A DNA stretch of 64,000 nucleotides from Seinonella peptonophila (GCF_900129355.1 NZ_FQVL01000002.1:124001-188000); one strand, 5' to 3'; positions 8,404 to 18,071 are shown, counted from the first letter of the stretch. Notes: generated by a model not told the origin, from the sequence alone. A program made the numbers and translations.

Positions 8404-9033
8404 GTGAGTAAAGTAGTTGGTTTTCAAGATCAAGATTTTGCACTTTTTACGATTGCCGATTTAGATCAAAGAATGGCAGCGATTCGAACCTTGATCCAGC
8501 CTAAATTTACGGAAATAAGTGAGCAAGTAGAAACATTTCTCACAAGTAAACTTGAGCGACCTTTTTATACCCATATCGCGAGACATGCGAGAAGAACAAA
8601 AAATCCCCCCAATGAGACTTGGGTTTCCTGGTCAGCTTCAAAACGTGGTTATAAGTCACATCCACATTTCCAGTTTGGAATATGTGAATCACATCTTTTT
8701 ATTTGGTTTGCGCTCATATATGAATACCCTGATAAACAAGCTTTTGCCCAAAAACTCCTCAACCAAACCCAATTCATTGAGAAGCTGCCAAATCATTATT
8801 ACCTATCAGGTGACCATACACAATCTAAAATTGAACAACTTACAACGATTAATCAGGATACCATTCATTCGATTCTAAAGCGATTAGAAACAATAAAAAA
8901 AGCGGAGTTTCTCTGCGGGACCATTATTCCTCGCAAAACCGCTGCTAAATTAGGTCTTACTGATCTACTTACTCATATCATCGATACCTATGATCATTTA
9001 GAACCCTTGTATTTACTAACAGTGCAAAGCTAA
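8404..9033 (+). CDS. yktB: DUF1054 (UPF0637) protein, YktB-like
   Basis: This cytosolic protein of 209 residues matches the YktB/UPF0637 family: the conserved start GFQDQDFALFTIADLDQRM, ARHARRTKNPPNETWVSWS in the middle and GTIIPRK near the C-terminus. The function is unknown. The start is GTG 8404 preceded by AGAGGGG. Confidence 0.85.
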   Translation: MSKVVGFQDQDFALFTIADLDQRMAAIRTLIQPKFTEISEQVETFLTSKLERPFYTHIARHARRTKNPPNETWVSWSASKRGYKSHPHFQFGICESHLFIWFALIYEYPDKQAFAQKLLNQTQFIEKLPNHYYLSGDHTQSKIEQLTTINQDTIHSILKRLETIKKAEFLCGTIIPRKTAAKLGLTDLLTHIIDTYDHLEPLYLLTVQS

Positions 9034-9036
9034 AAA

Positions 9037-9070
9037 AATCGCCAATCTCAATGGGAGATGGCGGTTTTAT
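9037..9070. terminator. Terminator shared by yktB and the SR1P-like gene
   Basis: A stem CGCCAATCTC/GAGATGGCG with one bulged A is followed by TTTTATTTT on the plus strand. The minus strand carries an A/T tail as well, and the SR1P-like stop lies at its edge, so it is probably bidirectional. Confidence 0.7.
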
Positions 9071-9225
9071 TTTGCTTGACTTGTAAGCATCGTTTGGATA
9101 ACTCCTTTTTCCTTCTTCTGATCATGTTGAATGCAATGTGTACATTTTCCATAAAGAACTCCAGATTTCCCCTGCTCTAGGTAAGTAATAATCTGATCGC
9201 AATTCTGACACACCAATACTTCCAT
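9067..9225 (-). CDS. SR1P-family GapA-binding peptide
   Basis: This 52-residue peptide begins MEVLVCQNCDQIITYLEQGK, continues SGVLYGKCTHC and has a Lys-rich tail. Two CxxC pairs flank the YGKC motif, the layout of SR1P, the peptide of the dual-function B. subtilis RNA SR1, which binds the glyceraldehyde-3-phosphate dehydrogenase GapA and promotes GapA-RNase J1 contact. The GGGAGG site is clear. Whether the transcript also acts as a base-pairing RNA cannot be read here. The assignment rests on motif and size. Confidence 0.65.
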   Translation of the reverse strand: MEVLVCQNCDQIITYLEQGKSGVLYGKCTHCIQHDQKKEKGVIQTMLTSQAK

Positions 9226-9285
9226 TTATTAACCTCCCTTCTTCGCCGTTCATGACCTACTAAAGTCTCCCCTAACCCTCATTTA

Positions 9286-9327
9286 TATGTCACTTATATT
9301 ATAATGTGACATACTTTTTATTGTCAA
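9286..9327 (-). promoter_or_regulatory. Strong promoter of the SR1P gene overlapped by a palindromic operator
   Basis: On the minus strand TTGACA (plus 9322-9327) and TATAAT (plus 9298-9303) are 18 bases apart. The palindrome TATGTCAC (9286-9293)/GTGACATA (9306-9313) brackets the -10. Each half resembles the published CcpN site TRTGHYATAYW (one mismatch in one half, two in the other). CcpN represses sr1 in B. subtilis, so CcpN control is plausible. The promoter is seen; the regulator is inferred. Confidence 0.65.
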
Positions 9328-9358
9328 TCCATTTATTTCAATTCCCAAAAATAAATAT

Positions 9359-9388
9359 TTGACGTTGTTTATTTATATTTTGTATACT
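9359..9388 (+). promoter_or_regulatory. Probable promoter of yfkAB
   Basis: TTGACG (9359-9364) and TATACT (9383-9388) are spaced by 18 bases, 40 bases before the yfkAB start. Confidence 0.55.
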
Positions 9389-9429
9389 CTTCATCGGTAT
9401 ATTGGATTGGAATATAAAGGAGCTAACAA

Positions 9430-10557
9430 ATGACATCATTCGCAGAAAGAAAAAAACCCATCTCACCTGAATGGGACCCTTGGGATGCTTGGTATACCCG
9501 TAGTAAGGAAGGTCGTTACCGCTTAACAAGTGTTGAGTTTACAGTTACCAATCTGTGTAACCTGCGGTGTGAACATTGTGCCGTCGGAGAGGCTTTAGTT
9601 GAAAAAGAAGGAGTCTCCCTTCCTGTTGAACAGCTCATTCGCCAATTAGAAAAGGTAGAGGATTTACAAACCTTGAGCATTACAGGCGGTGAACCAATTG
9701 TAAACCGCCATGTTGTTGATAACACCATTCGTCCACTTTTGCAATATGCAAAGCAACGAGGGATTTATACGCAACTTAATTCTAATCTAACGTTACCTTT
9801 ATCACGATATGAAGATTGGATTGAAGATATTGATGTCTTACATATTTCATATAACTATCGTGATGAAGCAGACTTTCAGCGGATGGCTTTTGCGAATGCA
9901 AATCATCAACCTAGCGCCACTTTAACCAATCGATTATTTCAGCGGCTGAAGGATAATGCCATCGTTTTATCAAAAGCCGGGGTCTTCATCTCAGCAGAAA
10001 CATTTCTAAGCCCATTCACTGCCCCACATCTTCCACATATGCATAAGGAGATAGCTGAAATGGGTTGTAAGCGTCATGAAGTACATCCACTTTATCCAAG
10101 TGATTTTGCAAAAGGTATGAAATTGCTCTCAGTCGATGAATACAAAGCTGCTATCGAAAATCTCCTAAATGATCGTGATCCAGCTATCTGGATCTTATTT
10201 GGAACTCTGCCGATTTATCCATGTAGTCATCATCAATCAGATCAAGATTTATGGTTACGATTATTTCATGAACCTAATATCACCGTTCGTCAAGATCCCG
10301 ATGGGCGAAATCGTTTAAATATCAATGCATTCACTGGAGATGTAATTGTAACCGATTTTGCTGATGTTCCCCCATTAGGAAATATTAAAACAGATTCACT
10401 TACCACCATCTTTGATCTGTGGTTAGATCACCCCTTAGCTAAGAAATATCATTGTTATTGTCCAAAGGCACATTGTACAGGTCCAAATTTACTTGTAGCG
10501 AATACTTACTATCAAGATGTAGATTTTCAAGCCCGAAAAGCACACATATCAGTCTAA
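9430..10557 (+). CDS. yfkAB: Radical SAM protein YfkAB (CxCxxxxC family)
   Basis: This radical SAM enzyme has the 4Fe-4S cluster motif CNLRCEHC (about residues 38-45) and the SAM-contact motif SITGGEP. The C-terminal CYCPKAHC is the CxCxxxxC signature of the YfkAB family, probably a second Fe-S ligand set. The 375-residue length fits the single-ORF form. The substrate is unknown. AAAGGAG precedes the ATG; a strong terminator follows. Confidence 0.9.
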   Translation: MTSFAERKKPISPEWDPWDAWYTRSKEGRYRLTSVEFTVTNLCNLRCEHCAVGEALVEKEGVSLPVEQLIRQLEKVEDLQTLSITGGEPIVNRHVVDNTIRPLLQYAKQRGIYTQLNSNLTLPLSRYEDWIEDIDVLHISYNYRDEADFQRMAFANANHQPSATLTNRLFQRLKDNAIVLSKAGVFISAETFLSPFTAPHLPHMHKEIAEMGCKRHEVHPLYPSDFAKGMKLLSVDEYKAAIENLLNDRDPAIWILFGTLPIYPCSHHQSDQDLWLRLFHEPNITVRQDPDGRNRLNINAFTGDVIVTDFADVPPLGNIKTDSLTTIFDLWLDHPLAKKYHCYCPKAHCTGPNLLVANTYYQDVDFQARKAHISV

Positions 10558-10567
10558 TTGAGCGATG

Positions 10568-10604
10568 AAAAGGCACTCCTGAAAAGAATTCAGAAGTGCC
10601 TTTT
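10568..10604 (+). terminator. Terminator after yfkAB
   Basis: AAAAGGCACT (10568-10577) pairs with AGTGCCTTTT (10595-10604), and the inner CTGAA/TTCAG extends the stem. Confidence 0.85.
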
Positions 10605-10641
10605 GTTTATGGTGGTCTAGGTTGTCAAATTAGCTGTTGCT

Positions 10642-10944
10642 TTACATCTCTGTTTCTGATTCTATCGATTGTGCAGGAAGGTTATGCCGAAAAAACAGCG
10701 CGAGTTGCTGTGCTTCTTCTAGAGATCGCAAGTTAAAAACTTGTTGAATATACTCTAGATTATCCACATCTTCCAGGGAAAATAACGAGGAGCGTCCAGT
10801 TTGCATACAAACAACTAAAGGCTTTCCAAAAAAGAGATTTGTGTACACAATTCCGTAGTCATAGCGTTGGTTACCCGAGACGAAGCCAACAAAACGAACT
10901 TGTGCATTTTCAGCTTCATCATACAATCTTTCAATATTTGACAT
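10642..10944 (-). CDS. DUF3055 family cytosolic protein
   Basis: The 100-residue sequence carries the DUF3055 pattern: VRFVGFVSGNQRYDYGIVYTN, then GKPLVVCMQTGRSSLFSLED and the helical tail SLEEAQQLALFFRH. The function is unknown; the family is common in Bacillales. AGGAGG lies seven bases before the ATG. Confidence 0.75.
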   Translation of the reverse strand: MSNIERLYDEAENAQVRFVGFVSGNQRYDYGIVYTNLFFGKPLVVCMQTGRSSLFSLEDVDNLEYIQQVFNLRSLEEAQQLALFFRHNLPAQSIESETEM

Positions 10945-11060
10945 AAAATGACCTCCTCATCATTTTATTCTAGAAGATTTTTATTTAGTTATAAGGTATT
11001 ACCCCCATCAATATCGAGTTAAACTTCATCAGCACTTACAATCTTTTACATTTATCCTTG

Positions 11061-11510
11061 TTAACCATGTGGTGCCCCAAATTCATTCACTTTTGTCTCG
11101 AATAATGAAGCGAGTTCGCAAAATAGTGAAACTTCTTCTTCGTCAATCATTTGTTGCAACTTGCTGACGACAACCAATTGACCAATCAGATGATGTCCAA
11201 AATAAAAAGGAACAAAAACTTGAGATTGTTGTCGAATATATTCATGAACCATACTTCCTCGTACAGCAGCAATACTAAATAGCCCTTCTCCAAAGGGAAT
11301 GTTGGCTGGTAATGTTTCATTGCCCGCGTGTACCTGTCGAATAAAATGTGTCTTGCTCAATTGATAAATACTCACACTTTGGTAACAAGGCATCTCTTCA
11401 TATAAAGAATCACAAACAAACCCGTACAGTTCTTCGATATTTCCTGTACATCGATCAGAAGCAACTCCAATTCTGGAACGAAGTTCATCAAGCAATTCCG
11501 CTTTATGCAT
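11061..11510 (-). CDS. GAF-domain protein of unknown function
   Basis: About 149 residues fold as a single GAF-like domain: an N-terminal helix (LLDELRSRIGVAS), then SVSIYQLSKTHFIRQVHAGN, IPFGEGLFSIAAVRGSMV and VFVPFYFGHHLIGQLVVVS, the usual strand-loop order of small GAF proteins. No catalytic domain is attached. The methionine sulfoxide reductase (fRMsr) cysteines are not evident. It may be a small-molecule sensor. Confidence 0.6.
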   Translation of the reverse strand: MHKAELLDELRSRIGVASDRCTGNIEELYGFVCDSLYEEMPCYQSVSIYQLSKTHFIRQVHAGNETLPANIPFGEGLFSIAAVRGSMVHEYIRQQSQVFVPFYFGHHLIGQLVVVSKLQQMIDEEEVSLFCELASLFETKVNEFGAPHG

Positions 11511-11786
11511 TAGACCCCTCCGTCAAAACTAATTAAACTTCAAAGAGTCTATTTTCTATCATAGATGTAATCATTATCATTAGAAATAAAAGCAATTATA
11601 ACGAAATAGTATAGCTCAATCACAAAATTCCTTTGAGAAATGTACAAAAAGTGTATCATAATTGATTTAAATATTCCAATATTTTTCCGATAAATTGGAC
11701 ATTTGAAAAAACAATCATTACTATGATATGATTAATATGTTCTTTATGCTTCATATAACCACTTTCAGTTAGGGGAAGAGGAAACG

Positions 11787-12197
11787 ATGAGTCAGAGTGC
11801 ATTTATCCAATTGGTAGATGGGGCTAAGAAAATTGAACTTGACCTAAAAGAACTTGAAGCGTTACTTTTACAATATCAAGAAATGACAGCCAATACAGGA
11901 AAACAGTTGGGTTGGGATTACCAACAGGCGGCCTTTCCCTATGAAGTTCAGCAAAAAACAGAACCATCGCCATATTTATTTCTAAAAGGAAAAGAGCCTC
12001 ATCTATATCAAGGGATATTGATGGGTGTGAGCAAAAAAGAAAACGGCGTTTGCCAGGTACAAATCACACTTTCAGAACGCAGTACTCAAGGGGATCAAGC
12101 AAAAGGAAATGAATTATCCCGGTATCTTGCAAAAGAATTGGGTGGGAAACTACACCTTTTTAATAAAAGAATCATGTACTTTAACAAACGAAAATAA
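11787..12197 (+). CDS. Hypothetical protein, possibly DUF1885
   Basis: A 136-residue soluble protein, opening MSQSAFIQLVDGAKK and containing QEMTANTGKQLGWDYQQAAFPYEV, which resembles my memory of DUF1885 proteins of Bacillales. The C-terminal part is basic (LHLFNKRIMYFNKRK). No catalytic motif is visible. GGGGAAGAGGAAAC precedes the ATG. The family name is tentative. Confidence 0.55.
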   Translation: MSQSAFIQLVDGAKKIELDLKELEALLLQYQEMTANTGKQLGWDYQQAAFPYEVQQKTEPSPYLFLKGKEPHLYQGILMGVSKKENGVCQVQITLSERSTQGDQAKGNELSRYLAKELGGKLHLFNKRIMYFNKRK

Positions 12198-12245
12198 AAA
12201 AGACCCAACGAAAGCAAGCATAGCATCATGTGTTGGGTCTTTTTA
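12198..12245. terminator. Bidirectional terminator
   Basis: AGACCCAAC (12201-12209) pairs with GTTGGGTCT (12232-12240), flanked by an A-run and a T-run. It serves the hypothetical gene before it and the minus-strand peptidase ending at 12247. Confidence 0.8.
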
Positions 12246-12246
12246 T

Positions 12247-13332
12247 TTACTTATTGGGATTAAAAACTTGTTCTAAAATCATCCGACGCTCTTTAACTGT
12301 ATAATTCCCCCAAAACCAAACACCATAAATAAACAGATCAAGATGTAAGTGTAGACCTTTTGAATTCCCCTTCACACCATCGCTTGTACCAGAATTACCA
12401 ACATAGCCTATCACTTCACCTTGTTTTATTTTTTTTCCTACAAGTATAGAAGGGGAGATTCCACTTAAATGAACATATCTGGCCATGACACCATTTGCAT
12501 ATTGAACCCAAACAGAGCGACCTCTCAGCTTATCTAGAATATAATCTGACGTTTGACCATTATTTTTCTTTCCTTCACTCAAAAATTGTTGCCGCTCCGC
12601 TGTTGACCATTCATGATAAGAATGATCTGCTCGGACAACTACCCCATCTGCCATAGATAAAATCGGTGTCTTCTTCGTTACTGCGACTCCGGTTGTGTCA
12701 CCACCATACCAATCAATTCCCTCATGAATACCTTTACGATAAGCCCTCGGTGCACCAGGTAGAGAGGAATTCTGTGTACTTACATGTGCCCCTTTGATTG
12801 GAACATGCAAAAAAGATAAATACTTGATTAATTGTTTTGTATTCATTTTTGGAATTGGTCGGGGCTTTTCAGTAAGTACTTGATTAGACAAAACCTCCAA
12901 TGATTGCTGTTGATTCATCCTAGTCCTTTGACCCATCACTTTTTCAATAAATGAAACAGGTAATAAGACATTCGATCTTTGAATGATCATTGATTGTGGC
13001 AAAGGAGTATATATTCCATTATGATCAACAACTGGCACATCGCGCAAAAACTTAAACACGGACTGACCAAACCTAAGTTCACAAGTTCCATTTTTTAAAT
13101 CCGCTTTTCCAATTACACCCAACTTATCTTGTATATCTTCTAATGGTACATATGGTTGATCCTTCACTTGTTGCGTAGACATAAGTAGTAAGGATTGCTT
13201 CTGCTGAACCTTTGTTATTTCTTTTTTTTCACCAGCAAAATAATGATCTAACCAAGCTTTGTTATTAGGTAGAAAAAAAATAATGACAGCTACGAACAAA
13301 ATACCTACCAAAAACAATGCTGCTTTTTTCAT
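12247..13332 (-). CDS. M23-family cell-wall endopeptidase with N-terminal copper-amine-oxidase-like domain
   Basis: An N-terminal TM anchor or signal (residues 4-21) is followed by a region like a copper-amine-oxidase N-terminal domain (VPLEDIQDKLGVIGKAD, LLPVSFIEKVMGQ), then a C-terminal M23 peptidase domain with zinc ligands in GIHEGIDWYG and HLHLDLF and the GYVGNSGTS loop. It should cut peptidoglycan cross-links outside the membrane. An insertion around SYHEWSTAERQQFLSEG between the M23 motifs is unusual. Its target and timing are unknown; spore-wall work is possible. Confidence 0.8.
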   Translation of the reverse strand: MKKAALFLVGILFVAVIIFFLPNNKAWLDHYFAGEKKEITKVQQKQSLLLMSTQQVKDQPYVPLEDIQDKLGVIGKADLKNGTCELRFGQSVFKFLRDVPVVDHNGIYTPLPQSMIIQRSNVLLPVSFIEKVMGQRTRMNQQQSLEVLSNQVLTEKPRPIPKMNTKQLIKYLSFLHVPIKGAHVSTQNSSLPGAPRAYRKGIHEGIDWYGGDTTGVAVTKKTPILSMADGVVVRADHSYHEWSTAERQQFLSEGKKNNGQTSDYILDKLRGRSVWVQYANGVMARYVHLSGISPSILVGKKIKQGEVIGYVGNSGTSDGVKGNSKGLHLHLDLFIYGVWFWGNYTVKERRMILEQVFNPNK

Positions 13333-13392
13333 GGTTGATCCTTCACCCTATATACACATTTTCATTTCATATCATAAATTATTATTGCCAAT

Positions 13393-14280
13393 TTATCCTC
13401 TAATGATCGGTTTAAATTCCGAAAAATTTTGCGGTATCGCAAAAGAGGCTTCTATTACATCTCGATTCACGTATTTTGTATCCTTATTAAAATCCGTTTT
13501 CACGTTTGCATACTGATTAGAGCCTACAACAAACGACTGCAAAGCTCCAGGATATGAAGGAACTGTTGCTGTACAAAGTTTTGTAATCGGAAAGAGATGA
13601 CTAATACGGTGAAACACTTCGTGTGTTAATTCTTGTTGAAAATAGAGCGGATGGCTCTGAATGATCATTAAACCATCATTCCGCAATGATCGTTTAATAT
13701 CGCGGAAAAAGCCCTCTGTAAACAGTATCTTCGCCGGCCCCATTGGATCAGCAGCATCTACAATCATTACATCATATTTTTCTTGATTCTCTTGCACATA
13801 TTTACTTGCATCCATATAAATCGAGCGAATTCGTAAATCATCCATCCGAGATGCGATACTTGGCAGATATTTAATACATGCTTGAATCACATTTGGATCA
13901 ATTTCAACATGATCGATTTGTTCCACCTCTGGATATTTTGTTACCTCTGAGACCACTCCACCATCACCACCGCCAATTACACATACTTTTCTTGGATGTG
14001 GATGAATCGACAACGGAACATGTGCCATCATTTCATTATAGATAAAACCATCTCTTTCTGTTGTTTGAATGCCACCATCTAGAAATAGAGTACGACCAAA
14101 TGTGTATGTGTCTAAAATTGTAATCAGTTGAATGGGGGTTTGCTCCGCATATATTAAATCTTTGACACGGTACCCCATCCTAAAATGAAAATCACCTTCA
14201 TAATCCATTCGTTCGTCCTCTGTAAACCAATATCCACCATCCATAAATTCAAATTGTTGCATTTTATCTAAATTACCCAA
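13393..14280 (-). CDS. Polyamine aminopropyltransferase (spermidine synthase-like), paralogue 1
   Basis: The spermidine synthase fold carries the decarboxylated-SAM motif CVIGGGDGGVVSEV (about residues 88-101) and the catalytic loop IVDAADPMGPAKILF. It differs from the speE product at 36.5 kb, which has DSTEPVGP and the usual TYPSGSW; here the acceptor-side segment is VPSYPGALQSF. That suggests a different amine acceptor or product, though this is inference. The start is uncertain: TTG 14280, or ATG 14262. It lies downstream of dynA, away from the polyamine cluster. Confidence 0.8.
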   Translation of the reverse strand: MGNLDKMQQFEFMDGGYWFTEDERMDYEGDFHFRMGYRVKDLIYAEQTPIQLITILDTYTFGRTLFLDGGIQTTERDGFIYNEMMAHVPLSIHPHPRKVCVIGGGDGGVVSEVTKYPEVEQIDHVEIDPNVIQACIKYLPSIASRMDDLRIRSIYMDASKYVQENQEKYDVMIVDAADPMGPAKILFTEGFFRDIKRSLRNDGLMIIQSHPLYFQQELTHEVFHRISHLFPITKLCTATVPSYPGALQSFVVGSNQYANVKTDFNKDTKYVNRDVIEASFAIPQNFSEFKPIIRG

Positions 14281-14315
14281 TATTCTCTACCTCGCTTTCT
14301 GAACGCTTTTACAGT

Positions 14316-17300
14316 TTAGGAACTAGACTTATATAGAATCCCTGATAAGCGTTGCGCCTGATCATGGATCAGCTCAATTACCTGTCGTTCCTGTAATGGG
14401 TCAATAGGGTTTTGCCATGTTTGCAGCCAATCCCGATGGTATTCTATACACTGTCTTTTCACTTCACCCCAATATAAATTTGTCTGAACAACCCATTCAT
14501 CATGGTAATAATCGATCAGGCGCTCTGTTTGTCGTTCTAAGAAACGATCAACTAGAGGTTCTAATCTTTTTCGCAACTCATGACGAAAAATCTCTTTTTC
14601 ATTCTCTTCAAAAAAAGTGCGGCTTCCACGAAATAGCTTCCACAGTAAAGTGAGTTCTGACTCTTCTAATGTAGGAAATGGTACTTCCCATTCTGGAGAC
14701 TTCCATTCAGGTTCCCAACTATGAGTGATCGGAACTTGATCATCCCACTCTCTTAATTGCTGCAAGCGTCCTTCAATCTCTTTACCACCTATTTGGATCA
14801 GCCATTGTTCTAAACGCAATGAAGTAGCTCTTATTTCTTGCATCAAATCATGTCGAAACAAACGAATCACTTCATGAGTCGCAGATTGAAGTTGTTCTTT
14901 CGCTTGGCGAGTAGCTCCATAAATATTGGATGGGTTAATTTGTTCAGCATATAAATCATGAAAACGATAGAATAAACGTTGTTTTACATAGTAGAGTAAC
15001 TCTCGTACCTCCTGGGCAAATGCAGGAAGTTCAGTTGACTGTTGCCAAGTTCCAATCGCTTGTATTCTTTGATCATGTTTTTGTTGGTGTTGTGCTTTAT
15101 GTGCAATGCGCTCTTCCTGAGCAGCAGATAACACTTCTACTCTTTTCTGTAATAACCGCTCTGCTTGTCGATATTGATTTAAAATTTGTTGTAATTGCAC
15201 GGCTAGATAATCCCTGCTTAGAAAATCATGCAGAGCATTTTCAAAAGCATCCATTCCTGATTCATCTCGCTGTGATGGCTTTAGAGCTTGATGACTTGAT
15301 ACCGGGTAAATTCGCGGGTTTTGGATACCATATCGACTTAATTGATCCCGGACATAGCGAATCACTTGATCCAGTTCATCTTTAGATTGAGCTAAATCAA
15401 TTGCATTAATGATAAAAAACATTTTATCCAATGAAAAACTTTCTTTTACACGACCAAGTTGAATTAAAAATTCACGATCTACCCGGGAAAAAGCATAATT
15501 ATAGTAAGTAACAAAAAAGAGGGCATCTGCTTGCTTCATATATTGAAAGGCTACTTCCGTATGACGTGCATGGATCGAATCAGCACCGGGCGTATCAACA
15601 AGAGTTAAACCTTGACGAGTCAAAGGTGTATCAATAAATGTTCTGACTTGATCAATCCAGCAAGAAATACTTTCATGTGCAATGTTTTTTTGTAGATCTG
15701 TTAGATTGGTGATAGTTGTAGTGGTGCCTAATAGCGGTTGGTATTTTGAATATCCATTTAAAAGAGCTTCTAGAAATGGCTGTACCATTCGCTGACGTTC
15801 ATTCCAACTTTTCCGCTGTAGAATTTTTTTGATCTGCTTCAACGCTGTAACGAATTGATCGGGTTTGTTCATAGAAAAGAGAGGAAATATCTCTTGTAGT
15901 TCACTCAGCAACATGGATTCAGACTTCCAATAAATCAGTGAAGTTTCATGTGTTTTATCCTCATCACAGGGCTCAATGCGATGAACAACAGCCGTAGTAG
16001 GATTTGCAGAAACGGGAAGAATTGCTTCTCCTAAACATGCATTTGCAAATGAAGATTTACCAGCACTAAATGCCCCAAATAGTGCCGTTGTGAAATTACG
16101 ATTCTGTAATCGTTCAAGGCTATTTGCAAACCACTTACTCATCACATTGTCATTCATCAATGCTTTGTGAACTTGTCTTAATCCGCTCTCAATCTCTGGT
16201 AGTCGGGCAAAAAGGTCGATATTTGTTTTATGTGGATCAATCTGCTTAGCAGCATATATGGATTGAACATTTTTCTGGAGAGGGTGAGGAGACAAGCTAA
16301 CTGTAGGAACTTCGTCTTCTTGTAAGTAAATAGATACTTTATGCTTATGAATTGGAGGAACTTCTCCTTGCCAAATACCCCGTAGCCGTCGTATGACTGC
16401 ACGATCAGTTTGTTGTTTCTGCTCTAGTTGTTTTTTCTGTTCCAATAGTCCGTTTAGTCTTTGCTCCTGCTGTTGCAGTTGCTCCAGTCTCTCTTTCAAC
16501 TGCACTTCTACAAGTTTTTTAATTTCATTCAAGATTGGCGTTATTCGTTGCCGATATTGTAACTTTACTGCTTGCATCACATCTTCAATATAAGTAAATA
16601 AATAATTACCTGTTAAATCTGTCCCTGCTTTTACTTGTGCTTGTAATAATGCTTTGGTTACTGGCAAATTCCATTCATAAATCTGCTTTGGATCAAATTT
16701 TCCTTCCAGCTGATGTTGTTCTAATAAGCGAATCAACCACTGTTTAAGATGAAGGTCTAATTGTGTCTCCACAATTTGGCAACTCAGCTGAAAAAAACTT
16801 GATAATCGTTTCTCCCGCTCTTGAACTGTTTTTTTCTTCGAACCGAAAAAACTACCTACTTTAAAAGAATGATGTAATGATTCAAGATAACTTTGAGCTT
16901 GTTCACGTAATTCATATGGAGATAAATATGCGTGGTTAAACTGTAATTGTAATTCTTTTTCTAAAGTTGTATCCAGCTGCACAATGGCGTGTTGGGTTTG
17001 CTTACATTCTTTACTAACAGTTTGATAGCGCTCATCTAGTTCTTTTCCCGCAAATCCTGATAATGCTTCCTGCTCTTTCTCCCATTCAGCCTCCTTACGT
17101 GATTGATACTCTTCTAAGGTGAATTTTACTTCTTTTTCCAATCCAGTTTGATAATCAGCTGTTTGCATGAGCTCATGTATCAATTGTTTCAATTGAAGCC
17201 ATTCATTCTGTTTCGCCTGCTCTGGCAATCTGAATGAAGTGAAAAAGAGCTTCTCATATGTAAGTTCCCATTGATTAAAAGTAGATATGATGCGATCTCG

Positions 17301-17939
17301 ATATTGATCAATTGTACCTTCTTCATCACGATGTTTATCAATTTGGTTTACAACCAGAAAAATGCGTTTTCTTCGTTTTCCTAATTCTCGAATGAAATGC
17401 ATATTCACTTCTGCTTCAACATGGTTATAGTCCATGACATAAAAAATCGTATCTGCAAGATGGAGCATTGATTCTGTCGCGATTTGATCTGCATCATTGG
17501 CAGAGTCAATTCCTGGTGTATCCATAATAACCACTCGCTTGGGTAATGGGGCATCTGGACGCGAGAGTTCAATCATGGCAATCTCTTCACCAGCTTTACA
17601 AAGAGCTTGAAATTCTTCATCTTCTACATTTGAGTAAACACGCACTGAACCTTTATGTGTCCAACATTTAACCAAATTAGATCCCTGACGAATTTGCACA
17701 AGGTTTGTGCTAGTAGGGATAGGGCTCGTGGGTAATAATGACTCTCCATATAATTTATTAATCATAGAAGACTTACCTGCAGAAAAGTGACCGCAAAAAG
17801 CGATCGCATATTCTTCGCGATCTGCTTTTTTCATTAATGCCTTCATTTTCCTGCTCATCGTTTTTTCGCCTGTAGAAGCAATTAATTCAACCATAGAAGC
17901 GAATCGGTCGAGTTCCTTCGATGATTTGGTCCGTTGCAT
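14316..17939 (-). CDS. dynA: Bacterial dynamin DynA (two fused dynamin domains)
   Basis: This 1207-residue protein holds two complete dynamin-like GTPase modules in tandem, as in B. subtilis DynA (YpbR). Module 1 has the P-loop GHFSAGKSS (about residue 50), DTPGID and NQIDKH. Module 2 has GAFSAGKSS (about 625), VDTPGADS and INAID. Long coiled-coil stalks follow each (for example the Q/E/L-rich stretch near 480). DynA tethers and fuses membranes and responds to envelope damage and phage. No TM helix is needed; the amphipathic paddle segments are at the stalk tips. Confidence 0.9.
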   Translation of the reverse strand: MQRTKSSKELDRFASMVELIASTGEKTMSRKMKALMKKADREEYAIAFCGHFSAGKSSMINKLYGESLLPTSPIPTSTNLVQIRQGSNLVKCWTHKGSVRVYSNVEDEEFQALCKAGEEIAMIELSRPDAPLPKRVVIMDTPGIDSANDADQIATESMLHLADTIFYVMDYNHVEAEVNMHFIRELGKRRKRIFLVVNQIDKHRDEEGTIDQYRDRIISTFNQWELTYEKLFFTSFRLPEQAKQNEWLQLKQLIHELMQTADYQTGLEKEVKFTLEEYQSRKEAEWEKEQEALSGFAGKELDERYQTVSKECKQTQHAIVQLDTTLEKELQLQFNHAYLSPYELREQAQSYLESLHHSFKVGSFFGSKKKTVQEREKRLSSFFQLSCQIVETQLDLHLKQWLIRLLEQHQLEGKFDPKQIYEWNLPVTKALLQAQVKAGTDLTGNYLFTYIEDVMQAVKLQYRQRITPILNEIKKLVEVQLKERLEQLQQQEQRLNGLLEQKKQLEQKQQTDRAVIRRLRGIWQGEVPPIHKHKVSIYLQEDEVPTVSLSPHPLQKNVQSIYAAKQIDPHKTNIDLFARLPEIESGLRQVHKALMNDNVMSKWFANSLERLQNRNFTTALFGAFSAGKSSFANACLGEAILPVSANPTTAVVHRIEPCDEDKTHETSLIYWKSESMLLSELQEIFPLFSMNKPDQFVTALKQIKKILQRKSWNERQRMVQPFLEALLNGYSKYQPLLGTTTTITNLTDLQKNIAHESISCWIDQVRTFIDTPLTRQGLTLVDTPGADSIHARHTEVAFQYMKQADALFFVTYYNYAFSRVDREFLIQLGRVKESFSLDKMFFIINAIDLAQSKDELDQVIRYVRDQLSRYGIQNPRIYPVSSHQALKPSQRDESGMDAFENALHDFLSRDYLAVQLQQILNQYRQAERLLQKRVEVLSAAQEERIAHKAQHQQKHDQRIQAIGTWQQSTELPAFAQEVRELLYYVKQRLFYRFHDLYAEQINPSNIYGATRQAKEQLQSATHEVIRLFRHDLMQEIRATSLRLEQWLIQIGGKEIEGRLQQLREWDDQVPITHSWEPEWKSPEWEVPFPTLEESELTLLWKLFRGSRTFFEENEKEIFRHELRKRLEPLVDRFLERQTERLIDYYHDEWVVQTNLYWGEVKRQCIEYHRDWLQTWQNPIDPLQERQVIELIHDQAQRLSGILYKSSS

Positions 17940-18047
17940 ATAATTGCTACTCCTTAGATTCTAGTCATTTTACACATCATAATATTATATACTCTGAAAT
18001 TAAAAAGCACCACCCTACAGAGTAAAGCACTCTCTTCCATATAAAAA

Positions 18048-18071
18048 ACCCCATCTTCCTGAGATGAGGTT
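18048..18071 (-). terminator. Terminator after the LysM-3D protein gene
   Basis: On the minus strand AACCTCATCT and AGATGGGGTT form the stem, followed by TTTT. Confidence 0.75.

Noticed and set aside
11565-11579. A Fur-box-like sequence (ATGTAATCATTATCA) between the GAF gene and the DUF1885-like gene
   Set aside because: One half matches fully but the other only 4 of 7, and neither neighbour suggests iron control.
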